From positions 124,001 to 188,000 of the forward strand of contig JADJTL010000001.1 of assembly GCA_016711215.1 (NCBI GenBank): a stretch of 64,000 nt of DNA, given 5' to 3'. The position numbers and the translations under genes are program-made. Positions within the stretch are counted from its first letter, which is position 1. Every line of letters starts with the position of its first letter. Of the stretch, positions 52,761 to 61,405 are shown one piece after another. Below the pieces are notes generated by a model, which saw only the letters and a list, made by a program, of their open reading frames with translations, did not search any database and had not been told where the DNA came from. This DNA is from Pseudomonadota bacterium (lineage in GTDB: Bacteria; Myxococcota_A; Polyangia; GCA-2747355).

Positions 52761-53807
52761 TCAGACGGTGCGCTCGAGCAGGGCGCGCACGATCAGCGGC
52801 CAGCCGACCGTCGCGTCGAGCAGCACCTCGGCGTAGCGGCCACCGGCCGAGGGCGGGACGAACTTGCCCCAGCTCACGCCCTCGGAGTAGGTGCAGCCCG
52901 AGAGGTGCCCGTAGTGCACGGGGTCGGGGCAAATGCGCACGCCATAGCGAAAGCGTGGCACCGGCAGCTCGAGGTCGAGCCGGCCGTTGAGCACGTCGAC
53001 GTAGGGCGCCACCTGCTGCGCCCAGTTGCGCGGGACACCGCCGCCGATGGTGAAGATCCCCAGCGGGCGGCCCGCTCGCGCCTGCGCCTGGCATAGCTCG
53101 GCATAGTGGACCAGATCGCGAAAGGCGTCGTAGCGCAGGTAGGGTCGTCCCTCACGTTCGCGCGCATAGCGGTGGACCATGAAGTCGAGCCCGAGCTCGG
53201 AGTCCGTGAAGGCGGGAATGATCACCGGGACCTGATGCTTGGCGGCGGCCTGCAGCACGCCGCGTCCCGGGAGTTGCTCGCCGAAGAAGCGCAGCAGCTC
53301 ATGCGTGCCGATGGGCTCGCTGTGGGCCTCCGCCAGGCGGCCCAGCAGCTCGCGTGCATGCTCCGCGAGCTGGTCGAGGTTGTACTCCGGTTCGATCACG
53401 TCGTAGACGCGATTGAGCCGCGCGGCGAAGTAGGTCTCGTCGGGGATCTTCGGATCGGCCTTGTAGTGGTGCATTCCGATGTCCTCGGTCAGGCCGTGGC
53501 CGACGAGCGCGCCGGTAGCGACGATGCAATGCACCCAGCCGCGCTCGATCATCTCGACCGCCAGCAGGCTCAGCCCGGCCATCGTCATCGCGCCGCTCAG
53601 CGTCAGCACGACCCAGGCGCCATCGCTGATCATCGCCTCGCTGACCGCGACGGCTTCGCCGAGCGAGCGGCCGGTGAAGGCCGTTTTGCTCATCGCCGCC
53701 AGCAGCTCGGCGGTGTTCTTGGGCGCGCTGACATCGAGTCGCTGCATCGGCTCGAGCCCGAGGCGGGCAGCATCCTCGGCGGATCGATTCGCTGGGCAAC
53801 TGGACAT
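52761..53807 (-). CDS. Deoxyhypusine synthase-like enzyme
   Basis: 348 residues of the deoxyhypusine synthase fold. Typical parts are AVVLTLSGAMTMAGLSLLA-like WVVLTLSGAMTMAG, ATGALVGHGLTEDIG, PVIIPAFTDSELG, TIGGGVPRNW and the active-site region GVSWGKF, with the expected catalytic Lys315. In eukaryotes the enzyme modifies eIF5A; bacteria have no eIF5A, and bacterial homologues are thought to act in polyamine metabolism. ATG at 53807 has AGGAG nine bases upstream. A much longer in-frame reading upstream (to 55304) runs antisense to another gene and is rejected. Confidence 0.9.
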   Translation of the reverse strand: MSSCPANRSAEDAARLGLEPMQRLDVSAPKNTAELLAAMSKTAFTGRSLGEAVAVSEAMISDGAWVVLTLSGAMTMAGLSLLAVEMIERGWVHCIVATGALVGHGLTEDIGMHHYKADPKIPDETYFAARLNRVYDVIEPEYNLDQLAEHARELLGRLAEAHSEPIGTHELLRFFGEQLPGRGVLQAAAKHQVPVIIPAFTDSELGLDFMVHRYAREREGRPYLRYDAFRDLVHYAELCQAQARAGRPLGIFTIGGGVPRNWAQQVAPYVDVLNGRLDLELPVPRFRYGVRICPDPVHYGHLSGCTYSEGVSWGKFVPPSAGGRYAEVLLDATVGWPLIVRALLERTV

Positions 53808-53963
53808 GGTGCTAGCTCCTGAGCGGTTGACGCAGCGCTGGGTGTAGCACAGAGGCCGGCTGGGGCGGGCTCCGGCGCTGCAGCTCTCGCAGGGCCGCCG
53901 TCGCAGTGGGCAGGCCGCTGGCGACCCGCTATGCTCGCGGCGGTCGCCGTCGATGGAGTCGTC

Positions 53964-55898
53964 GTGAACCCAGGGCAACGTCGAAGCGCCATCGTGGCCC
54001 TGCGGCTGACACTGCTGCTGGCGCCCTGGCCCGCAGCGATCGGCGGTTGCCGCTGCGGCGGCGCGCGCGGCCCCGAGATAGAAGGCGCCGTGCCGCGGCC
54101 AGGCGGTGAGCGCCTGCAGCCCTTGGTGGAGGCCCGGCCGCCGGACGCGCTGCGGTGGGGGCTGCATCTCAGCGGCGCGTTGCTTGCCGGGCGCGACTGG
54201 TCTACCGGCGCGATCGACCGTGGCCCCTCGGCGCCCGTCGTCCGGCGCAACCTCGACCAGCTGCAGGCCTGGCGGATGAATCTCCTCTTGGTCGAGGCGG
54301 TCGATGGTCCGCGCGCCTCCCTGCTCTTGCCGAGCCGTACCCTGCTGGCTCGAGGTTGGTCGGCGCCCGCGCGGGCGATACCGGCCTGGGTGCGGCAGGC
54401 GCACCGTCGCCGGGTGCCGGTCTATCTCGATGCGACCACCCTGGGCCGCGCCGGCAGCGCGGCGGCGCCGGGTCTGACGCTCGACGCGTTCGCGCAGGCA
54501 GCGGGCGAGCTGCTCGACGCGGGCGGCTTTGACGGACTGATCTTCAGCAGCCCCTTCGCCGCAGCCTGGGCTGCCGCGAGCCGCGAGGTGGCGCGCCGGC
54601 GGGGACGACGTTTCGTGGCCGCGTTGGGGCATCAGGTGCAGCGTGCCGACCTGCTGCTGGCGACGATCGATGCCGGAGCGTGGTCCGCGCGGGCGCGCCC
54701 TGGCGTGCCGCCGCCTGCCGGGCAGGGCCCAGATCCTGCGCTGGCGACGGACGCAGCGGCCCTGGCCTTCGCCGGTGCGCCGGCGGGACAGCGCATCGTC
54801 GCCGAGCTCGGTATGTTGGCCCTCGCCGCGGGGCAGGCGCGCGCGCGCGGGCAGCGCCTGTGGGTCGAGATCGGGGAGACGCGCCAGCCCGCGGGACTGC
54901 GTCATAACCTCCTGCTCCTCGCCGCGGCGCAGCATGGTGCCACGGGCTACCTCTGGCGCTCGGGCGCGCTCGACGAGCTGCCTTGGCGCGATGAGGACCT
55001 GCGCGGCGAGGCTCAGGCCATGGAGGAGGACTTCGAGTGGCTCCGGCGCCCCCTGGGCGATCGCCGGCAGCGCGCGGAGATCGTGCTGGCCGTGCCCGAC
55101 GAGGATCCCTTGCCGTCGGACGCGCTCACGTTCCTGGCGCGGGCGCTCGGTCCGGTGGCCAACGGCCTGGCGCTTTCGGGCTATGAGCTGCACGCGGGCG
55201 GCGCGGCGCCGCGGATCGTCGCCGAGGCCTATGTCGTCCTGGCCGCCGGGCGCGGCGCGGAGGGGGCGCCAGACCTGCCGCCGGACGTGCTCGAGCTGCT
55301 CCATGGCAGCAAGCCGGTGCTGGTCGTCGTCGACGGGCTGACCGATGTTGGCAATTGGCGGCAGGCGCTCCCGCTCCTCGGGCTGCGCCCGGGCTGGCCG
55401 CGCGTCGAGCTGGAGGGCTCGATCGAGCGTATCGAGCTGGCCGATCCGGGGTGGCCGGGCGGCGGCGCAGCAACGGGGGAGGTCACCCTGCGTGCCGCAC
55501 TGATTCCTGAGCGGGCCGTCAGCGGCGAGCTCCTGGCCAGCGTGACGCTGCAGGGGGCTCGCACGCCGCTGCTGGTCGGTAGGGGCAACAAGCTGCTGCT
55601 CAACGCCAGCGCAGTGCCGGCGGCGACGGCGTTCTGGATCAATCGGCTGCTGCGTCCTGATCTACGCCTCGACTTCGACGGCGTCGGCTTCCTCGGCCGC
55701 CGTTCCGCCTTTCTCGCGCTGGGCGACACGCGGCTCGAGGTGGATCTTCCGCTCGCGGGGGGCACGGAGCTGCGCGTGATGCGCTATGGCGCGGATGGGC
55801 AACGCCAACCGATCGAGCTCTGGCCCTATGAGCCCCCGTTCAAGACGGTGCTCGCGCAGCATGAGCTGCTGGTGGTCGAGGGTGTGGCCGCGCCCTGA
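53964..55898 (+). CDS. Putative lipoprotein, 644 residues
   Basis: Function not recognised. Starts at GTG 53964 with GGAG five bases upstream; an ATG at 53931 is possible. A signal peptide ends in IGGC, a likely lipobox. Residues ~90-330 look like a TIM barrel (WRMNLLLVEAVD, VYLDATTLG, GFDGLIFSSPF, RLWVEIGETRQPAG, HGATGYLWRSG), as in family 'glycoside hydrolase-like' proteins. The last ~200 residues are beta-rich. No catalytic residues can be named with confidence. It is divergent from the deoxyhypusine-synthase-like gene. The C-terminus (FKTVLAQHELLVVEG) is intact. Confidence 0.7.
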   Translation: MNPGQRRSAIVALRLTLLLAPWPAAIGGCRCGGARGPEIEGAVPRPGGERLQPLVEARPPDALRWGLHLSGALLAGRDWSTGAIDRGPSAPVVRRNLDQLQAWRMNLLLVEAVDGPRASLLLPSRTLLARGWSAPARAIPAWVRQAHRRRVPVYLDATTLGRAGSAAAPGLTLDAFAQAAGELLDAGGFDGLIFSSPFAAAWAAASREVARRRGRRFVAALGHQVQRADLLLATIDAGAWSARARPGVPPPAGQGPDPALATDAAALAFAGAPAGQRIVAELGMLALAAGQARARGQRLWVEIGETRQPAGLRHNLLLLAAAQHGATGYLWRSGALDELPWRDEDLRGEAQAMEEDFEWLRRPLGDRRQRAEIVLAVPDEDPLPSDALTFLARALGPVANGLALSGYELHAGGAAPRIVAEAYVVLAAGRGAEGAPDLPPDVLELLHGSKPVLVVVDGLTDVGNWRQALPLLGLRPGWPRVELEGSIERIELADPGWPGGGAATGEVTLRAALIPERAVSGELLASVTLQGARTPLLVGRGNKLLLNASAVPAATAFWINRLLRPDLRLDFDGVGFLGRRSAFLALGDTRLEVDLPLAGGTELRVMRYGADGQRQPIELWPYEPPFKTVLAQHELLVVEGVAAP

Positions 55899-55971
55899 CC
55901 CGGCGCGCGCGGCATGGGAGCCAAGGCGGGGGGCTGTTCAAAGCGGACAATTCTGGTACCGTTTGCGCCGT

Positions 55972-56012
55972 ATTGGCCTAAGTACTAAGTAATTGGCCTA
56001 AGTATCCTAAGT
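55972..56012 (+). promoter_or_regulatory. Direct repeats upstream of glutaredoxin gene
   Basis: ATTGGCCTAAGTA occurs at 55972 and again at 55992, a spacing of 20 bases (two helix turns), followed by CCTAAGTTTAAG. The stretch is AT-rich compared with the flanks. It is positioned like an operator or a -35/-10 region, 18 bases before the start codon. Confidence 0.4.
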
Positions 56013-56029
56013 TTAAGTAAAGGGGACTG

Positions 56030-56356
56030 ATGATGACGGAAGAGACCAAGCAGCGCGTCGCGGCGGCGATCGCCTCGCATAAGGTGGTGTTGTTCATGAA
56101 GGGCGTGCCCGATTTCCCGCAGTGCGGCTTTTCGGCGCGCGCGGCGGGATGTCTCGAGCAGCTCGGGGTGCCCTTTGCGGCCTTCGACGTCTTGCCGGAT
56201 CGCGAGCTGCGCGAGGGCCTCAAGGAGCACTCGCGCTGGCCGACCTTGCCGCAGCTCTACATCGCCGGTGAGCTGATCGGCGGCAGCGATATCGTCACCG
56301 AGCTCTTTCAGAGTGGCGAGCTCAAGCTCAAGCTGGAGCAAGCCGGAGCGCTGTGA
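56030..56356 (+). CDS. grxD: Monothiol glutaredoxin (Grx4 type)
   Basis: 108 residues. The monothiol active site CGFS is in DFPQCGFSARA; VVLFMKGVPD before it and WPTLPQLYIAGELIGGSDIV after it are typical of Grx4. These proteins bind [2Fe-2S] clusters with glutathione and take part in iron-sulphur trafficking. ATG at 56030 has AAAGGGG just upstream; a second ATG follows directly. Its stop overlaps the start of the next gene (GTGA), so the two are coupled. Confidence 0.95.
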   Translation: MMTEETKQRVAAAIASHKVVLFMKGVPDFPQCGFSARAAGCLEQLGVPFAAFDVLPDRELREGLKEHSRWPTLPQLYIAGELIGGSDIVTELFQSGELKLKLEQAGAL

Positions 56357-57513
56357 GCACGCCGCGGCCGGCCCCGGCGCCCGCAGGGCGGGCCCCGCTG
56401 GTTGGGGCCGAGGGCGCGGCCCTGCTGCGCGCCCGCGCGCCCGACGCGATCGATCGGCTGATGGAGCAGGCCATGGCGCAGCGGGTCTTTCCCGCGGCCT
56501 GCCTGCTCGTCGCGGTGGACGGCCAGCCGGTGATCCATCGCGCCTATGGGCGAGCGCGGCTCGACAGCGTCTTCGACCTCGCCTCCTTGACGAAGCCGCT
56601 GGCGACCACGTCCGCCCTGCTGCAGTGCGTGGCGATGGGGCACCTGAGCCTCGATGCGCGCCTTGGTCGCGTGCTCGACGGACTGCAGGGCACGGCGCTC
56701 GAGGGCGTCACGCTGGCGCAGCTCCTCGGGCATGCGGCCGGTCTCGTCGACTGGCTTCCGCTCTACCAGCCACTAGAGAGGCTGCCAGCGCGGCGCGCGC
56801 GGCTGCGGGCGCGTGAGCTGATCGCGGCCACGCCCTTGCGGTGCGCGCCAGGCGAGGCCACCTGCTACAGCGACCTGGGGTACATGTTGCTCGGCTGGGC
56901 GCTCGAGGCGGCGATGGGCGAGCCCCTCGATCGGCTGGCCGAGCGGCTGGTCTTCGCCCCCTTGGCGCTCAGTCGCACGGGCTTCGTCGCGCTGGCCGGT
57001 CGGCGGCGGGCGCAGCGCGACGCGCAACCCTGGCGCTTCGTGCCGACCGAGCGCTGTCCGCGACGCGGCCGGCTCTGCGGCGAGGTCCACGACGATAACT
57101 GTCACGCGATGGGGGGCGTGGCCGGCCACGCCGGCCTCTTTTCCACCGCGCACGATGTGCATCAGATCGTGCGGCAACTGAGCGCCGCGGCGCGCGGCGG
57201 CGCGTCGATCTTCGATGGCGCCCTCGTGCGCCACTGCTTCTCGACGCAGCTCGTCCCGGGCAGCAGCTGGCGCCTCGGCTGGGACACCCCCAGCGGCGTC
57301 CGCTCGAGCACGGGTCGCGCCTTTGGCGCGGGCAGCGTCGGGCACCTCGGCTTCACCGGTACGTCGCTTTGGCTCGAGCCCGCGCGCCCCTGGTGGGCGA
57401 TCCTGCTGACCAATCGCGTCTACTATGGGCGCGAGCCCAACCGCCTCAAGCCACTGCGCCCACGCCTGCACGACGCCCTGCACCGCGCGCTGAAGGGCTG
57501 GGGGTATCTCTAG
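56353..57513 (+). CDS. Serine hydrolase of the beta-lactamase/class C family
   Basis: 386 residues from a GTG overlapping the glutaredoxin stop. The catalytic motif is Ser78-Leu-Thr-Lys81 in LASLTKPLATT (SxxK); the second is Tyr172-Ser-Asp174 in CYSDLGY (YxN-like). A later region GHLGFTGTSLWLEP is where the HxG-type third motif sits. No signal peptide is visible, so it would be cytoplasmic, unlike most penicillin-binding proteins. Family members include esterases, peptidases and amidohydrolases. The coupled start suggests joint expression with glutaredoxin. Confidence 0.88.
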   Translation: MSTPRPAPAPAGRAPLVGAEGAALLRARAPDAIDRLMEQAMAQRVFPAACLLVAVDGQPVIHRAYGRARLDSVFDLASLTKPLATTSALLQCVAMGHLSLDARLGRVLDGLQGTALEGVTLAQLLGHAAGLVDWLPLYQPLERLPARRARLRARELIAATPLRCAPGEATCYSDLGYMLLGWALEAAMGEPLDRLAERLVFAPLALSRTGFVALAGRRRAQRDAQPWRFVPTERCPRRGRLCGEVHDDNCHAMGGVAGHAGLFSTAHDVHQIVRQLSAAARGGASIFDGALVRHCFSTQLVPGSSWRLGWDTPSGVRSSTGRAFGAGSVGHLGFTGTSLWLEPARPWWAILLTNRVYYGREPNRLKPLRPRLHDALHRALKGWGYL

Positions 57514-57687
57514 CAGGCGCGGGGCCCTGGGCTGCCAAGGCGCGACTTGCACCCGTCGCCAGGGCACGTCGCAGAGGCGTTGGAGGGTGGGGCGGTCCCG
57601 CGTACAATCGGCCGCCGAGAGCTGGTGGCAGGCACGGACGCAGGCGGGCTGCGCGCGTGGGCTGGTGCCGGCCGCGCGGGAGCCGCC
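57514..57687. other. Intergenic region
   Basis: 174 bases between the serine hydrolase and ATPase genes. The frame of the ATPase is open through it from 57547, but the sequence there looks non-coding. No promoter elements stand out except that CGGGAG just before 57688 acts as the likely ribosome-binding site. Confidence 0.4.
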
Positions 57688-58569
57688 GTGAGACTGAGCG
57701 TCGATCAATTCCGAGCCTGGGAGAATAAATGCGTCACGCTGCTAGGGATGTCCGGGGTCGGCAAGACGCGCCTGGCCGCGCTCTTGCGCCGGCAGAACTG
57801 GTTTCACTACTCCGGTGACTATCGCATCGGCACGCGCTACCTCGACGAGGCGATCCTCGACAACATCAAGCAGCAGGCGATGCAGGTGCCCTTCCTGCGC
57901 GACCTGCTGCGCTCCGACTCGATCTACATCGCCAACAACATCACCGTCGATCACCTCAAGCCGCTCTCGACCTTCCTCGGCAAGCTCGGCGACGTCGCCC
58001 TCGGCGGCCTGCCGCTGGCGGAGTTCCAGCGCCGGCAGGCCTTGCACCGCCGGGCGGAGATCGCCGCGATGAGCGACGTGCCGGAGTTCATCTCCAAGGC
58101 CCAGGCGATCTACGGCTACCAACACTTCGTCAACGACGCCGGCGGCAGCCTCTGCGAGCTCGAGGATCCGCAGGTCCTCGAGCTCCTGGACCGCCATACG
58201 CTGGTGCTCTACATCGAGGCCACGCCAGACGATGCCCGTGCGCTGATCGGCCGTGCCGAGCAGGACCCCAAGCCGCTCTACTACCGCGAGGCGTTCCTCG
58301 CGACCGAGCTGGCGGCCTATTTGGAGCGGCGCGAGCTAGGGGCCACGGAGGCGATCGACCCCGATCACTTCGTGCGCTGGATTTTTCCGCGCCTCTTCTG
58401 CTCGCGTCTGCCGCGCTACCAGGCGATCGCCGCGCGCCATGGCTACACGGTGTCGAGCGCAGAGGTGGCTGCCTTGACCAGCGAGCAGGACTTCCTCGAG
58501 CTGGTGATGCGGGCACTCGCGCGACCGCCTGCCGCGCCGAGGGCGCTAGCCGACGCGGGCGCTCGCTGA
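57688..58569 (+). CDS. P-loop ATPase of unknown role
   Basis: 293 residues. A Walker A motif (LGMSGVGKT, Gly20-Thr27) opens the protein, preceded by FRAWENKCVT. Following parts are QNWFHYSGDYRIGTRYL and DNIKQQAMQVPFLRDLL, then FISKAQAIYGYQHFVNDAGG and LYIEATPDDARAL. I recognise this as a widespread 'ATPase' family of unassigned role; it looks like a kinase-like P-loop fold. A GTG at 57688 with GGGAG is preferred over earlier in-frame starts. The stop overlaps the start of the next gene (TGATG), so translation is coupled. Confidence 0.82.
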   Translation: MRLSVDQFRAWENKCVTLLGMSGVGKTRLAALLRRQNWFHYSGDYRIGTRYLDEAILDNIKQQAMQVPFLRDLLRSDSIYIANNITVDHLKPLSTFLGKLGDVALGGLPLAEFQRRQALHRRAEIAAMSDVPEFISKAQAIYGYQHFVNDAGGSLCELEDPQVLELLDRHTLVLYIEATPDDARALIGRAEQDPKPLYYREAFLATELAAYLERRELGATEAIDPDHFVRWIFPRLFCSRLPRYQAIAARHGYTVSSAEVAALTSEQDFLELVMRALARPPAAPRALADAGAR

Positions 58570-58895
58570 TGCCGAAGGACGTGCCGCTGCGCGTGACCGT
58601 GCGCCTGTGGCTCGCGACGGGGCCGGCTGCCGGCGAGCGGCGTGAGCGGCTGAGCGACGCGCTGCGCTGGCCGCAGGCGCGGCTGCATTTCCCGCATGAG
58701 CTGCCGCTGGAGGGTGCAGGCGAGGGCAGCGTGGCGTTCTTCCTGCCGGGCGAGGCGACGCCGATCGCCTGTGCGGCGCGCTTGTACTTCGATCCCGAGC
58801 GCCCTCAGCAGGGCAGCACGGCCGAGCTGCTGGCCCTCGAGGTCGCGCAGCAGGCAGCGCTCGAGGCCTTTGTCGCCGATGGAGACCCCGCATGA
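58569..58895 (+). CDS. Small hypothetical protein coupled to carboxyltransferase
   Basis: 108 residues. The start overlaps the ATPase stop (TGATG) and its own stop overlaps the carboxyltransferase start (ATGA), so it sits in a tightly coupled run. The sequence has an extended N-terminal strand region (LRVTVRLWLATGPA) and a middle part (AFFLPGEATPIACAARLYFDP), but no named domain. A PilZ-like beta-barrel is possible. Function unknown. Confidence 0.7.
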   Translation: MPKDVPLRVTVRLWLATGPAAGERRERLSDALRWPQARLHFPHELPLEGAGEGSVAFFLPGEATPIACAARLYFDPERPQQGSTAELLALEVAQQAALEAFVADGDPA

Positions 58896-60460
58896 GCGAG
58901 CCGGGCAAACCGCCGCCGCCGCTGGAGCGGCTGGAGCAGCTCGCCGCCGAGGCGCTGCAGGGCGGTGGCGCCGAGCGCCTGGCGCGACAGCATCGCGCCG
59001 GAAGGCTGAGCGCGCGCGAGCGCCTCGAGCTGCTGCTCGATCCCGGTAGCTTCGTCGAGCTCGACCGCTTCGTCACCCACCGCTGCACGGACTTCGGCAC
59101 GGCCGAGCAGCGTCCCTTGGGCGACGGCGTCGTCGTGGGCCACGGCCAGGTCCGCGGGCGGCTGACCTTCGTCTTCGCCCAGGACGCCACCGTCTTCGGC
59201 GGCAGCCTCGGGCACGCTCACGCGGCCAAGGTCTGTAAGCTGATGGACTTGGCGGAGCGCGCCGGCGCGCCGATCGTCGGCCTCAACGACTCCGGCGGCG
59301 CCCGGATCCAGGAGGGCGTCGCCTCGCTCGGCGGGTACGCCGAGATCTTCCTGCGCAACACGCTGCTCTCCGGGGTCGTGCCCCAGATCTCGGTGGTGCT
59401 GGGACCCTGCGCCGGCGGCGCGGTGTACTCGCCCGCGCTCACCGATTTCATCCTGATGGCCGAGGGGACCGCGCAGATGTTCATCACCGGTCCCGACGTA
59501 ATCAAGGCGGTAACGCATGAAGAGGTGACCAAGGAGCAGCTCGGTGGCGCGACGACGCATCATCGCGACTCGGGCGTGGCGCACTTCAGCTATGCCGATG
59601 AGGCGAGCTGCCTGGAGGCCACGCGCGAGCTGCTGTCGTTCCTGCCGCAGAACAACAGCGAGGAGCCGCCGAGCGCGCCCAACGACGATCCGGTCGAGCG
59701 CTGCGCCGTCGAGCTCGATACGATGGTCCCGGACGACCCCTCGCGAGCCTACGACATCAAGTCGCTGATCGCGGAGGTCGTCGATGAGGGCTATCTCTTC
59801 GAGGTCCAGCGCGCGCACGCGGGCAACATCGTCGTCGGCTTCGCGCGACTGGGGGGCCGGGTCGTCGGCGTCGTCGCCAATCAGCCGGCCGTGCTCGCGG
59901 GTTGTCTCGACATCAAGGCCTCCCTCAAGGCGGCGCGCTTTGTGCGTACCTGCGATTGCTTCAATATCCCGCTGGTCACCTTCGTCGATGTGCCTGGCTT
60001 CCTGCCGGGGAGCGATCAGGAGTACGGAGGGATCATCAAGCACGGCGCCAAGCTGCTCTACGCCTACGCCGAGGCCACGGTGCCCAAGGTCACGGTGATT
60101 ACGCGCAAGGCCTATGGCGGCGCCTATGATGTGATGGCCTCCAAGCATTTGCGGGCGGACCTCAACCTCGCCTACCCGACGGCCGAGATCGCGGTGATGG
60201 GCCCGGCGGGCGCGGTCAACGTGCTCTACCGGCAGGAGCTAGCGGCGGCAGCCGAGGGCGAGCGTGAGCCACGGCGCGCCGAGTACGTGGCCCGTTACCG
60301 CGCGGCCTTCGCCAACCCCTACAAGGCAGCAGAGCTCGGCTACCTCGACGACGTGATCGTGCCCCACACGACGCGCCCGCGGCTGATCGCGGCGCTGCGC
60401 ATGCTGCGCAACAAGCGCCAGAGCAACCCGCCGCGCAAGCACGGCAACATCCCGCTCTAG
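58892..60460 (+). CDS. Acyl-CoA carboxylase carboxyltransferase subunit (propionyl-CoA type)
   Basis: 522 residues, the size of PccB/MmdA-type carboxyltransferase subunits. Typical segments: LARQHRAGRLSARERLELLL near the start, GGSLGHAHAAKVCKLMDLA, NDSGGARIQEG (oxyanion Gly-Gly), then FVDVPGFLPGSDQE and RKAYGGAYDVM. It transfers a carboxyl group from biotin to propionyl- or acetyl-CoA. The start (ATGA) is coupled to the upstream small gene. The biotin carboxylase and biotin-carrier subunits are not in the window; whether it makes methylmalonyl-CoA or acts as a decarboxylase subunit cannot be told. Confidence 0.93.
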   Translation: MSEPGKPPPPLERLEQLAAEALQGGGAERLARQHRAGRLSARERLELLLDPGSFVELDRFVTHRCTDFGTAEQRPLGDGVVVGHGQVRGRLTFVFAQDATVFGGSLGHAHAAKVCKLMDLAERAGAPIVGLNDSGGARIQEGVASLGGYAEIFLRNTLLSGVVPQISVVLGPCAGGAVYSPALTDFILMAEGTAQMFITGPDVIKAVTHEEVTKEQLGGATTHHRDSGVAHFSYADEASCLEATRELLSFLPQNNSEEPPSAPNDDPVERCAVELDTMVPDDPSRAYDIKSLIAEVVDEGYLFEVQRAHAGNIVVGFARLGGRVVGVVANQPAVLAGCLDIKASLKAARFVRTCDCFNIPLVTFVDVPGFLPGSDQEYGGIIKHGAKLLYAYAEATVPKVTVITRKAYGGAYDVMASKHLRADLNLAYPTAEIAVMGPAGAVNVLYRQELAAAAEGEREPRRAEYVARYRAAFANPYKAAELGYLDDVIVPHTTRPRLIAALRMLRNKRQSNPPRKHGNIPL

Positions 60461-60463
60461 CGC

Positions 60464-61282
60464 TCAGCCGAGCAGCAGCGCGGCCAAGGCCGCGGGCGCT
60501 TCGATCAGCGGATTGTGGCCGGCGTGCGGCAGCAGCGTCAGCGTCAGGGCCGGGCTTGCGGCGCAGAGTCGGCGGCCCAGCGCCACGAAGCGCTTGTCGC
60601 GCGCGCCGCAGACCAGATGCAGGGGAAGGGGTGGCCGGCGCAGCAGTGGCCCGTGGTCGGGCATCTGCGCCAGACCGAGTCGCTCGAGGGCCAGCGCGAG
60701 CTGCTCGGGGTCGTGGGCCAGCCGAATCGCCCGCTGTGCCGCCAGCCGCGGTGCGGCGACGGTGGCTTGGCTGGCGAAGAGCGGACGTCGCTCCCAGGCC
60801 GCGACAAAGGCGGCGATGCCCTCTCGCCGCAAGAGAGCGACCCAGGGCGCGTCCTGCTCGGCGCGTTCGCGCCGCGCCCGCGCGTCGTCGAGGCCAGGAT
60901 GACAGCCGATCAGGAGCGCCTCGCTGACCAGCGCAGGATGCCGGCCGACGAGCCCCAGGGCCAGGCGCGCGCCCATCGAGTAGCCGAGCAGTCGCACGGG
61001 CGGCGTCAGCCGGCGTCGCAGCCTGAGGGCGAGTTGATCGACCGCGGCGCCAAAGTCGGCCGGTACAGGCACGCCCGGGGCATGACCGGGCAGCGCCAGG
61101 GTGTGCAAGAGGGGAGGGTGCTCGGATCCCGCGGCCGCGACCGCCCCGCTGACCTCGCACCAGCTCGTGCGCGCCCCCGTGAAGCCGTGCAGCGCCACGA
61201 TGGGCAGCCTCTGCGACTCGGTCGATCGGCCCAAGCTCGTCACCTGCGTCGCGTCGCGCCTTCCGCGCTCGGGGCCAGCCAA
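60464..61282 (-). CDS. Alpha/beta-hydrolase, MenH-like
   Basis: 272 residues of the alpha/beta-hydrolase fold. The oxyanion strand is PIVALHGFTGARTSW; the nucleophile elbow GYSMGARLALGLV carries the catalytic Ser; the late histidine is in LLPHAGHNPLIEAP. The pattern is that of MenH (SHCHC synthase in menaquinone biosynthesis), whose close relatives have other substrates, and no other men gene is nearby, so the assignment is tentative. The start is uncertain: TTG at 61282 is used here, GTG at 61243 is an alternative. It converges with the carboxyltransferase gene three bases away. Confidence 0.78.
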   Translation of the reverse strand: MAGPERGRRDATQVTSLGRSTESQRLPIVALHGFTGARTSWCEVSGAVAAAGSEHPPLLHTLALPGHAPGVPVPADFGAAVDQLALRLRRRLTPPVRLLGYSMGARLALGLVGRHPALVSEALLIGCHPGLDDARARRERAEQDAPWVALLRREGIAAFVAAWERRPLFASQATVAAPRLAAQRAIRLAHDPEQLALALERLGLAQMPDHGPLLRRPPLPLHLVCGARDKRFVALGRRLCAASPALTLTLLPHAGHNPLIEAPAALAALLLG

Positions 61283-61405
61283 GGTTGCGCTGGCCCGGTC
61301 GCTTGCCCGCGGCCGCGGCGATTGTGGTCCGTCTCCGTCGCGTGCGGCAACCGAATAGCGGCGGCCGCGGCGAGGGCGCTCGGCTGCGCCGCCTGCGGCG
61401 CCCGC

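Noticed and set aside
53808..55304. Long upstream extension of the deoxyhypusine-synthase-like gene
   Set aside because: It is antisense to the lipoprotein gene at 53964-55898, and AGGAG stands directly before the ATG at 53807.
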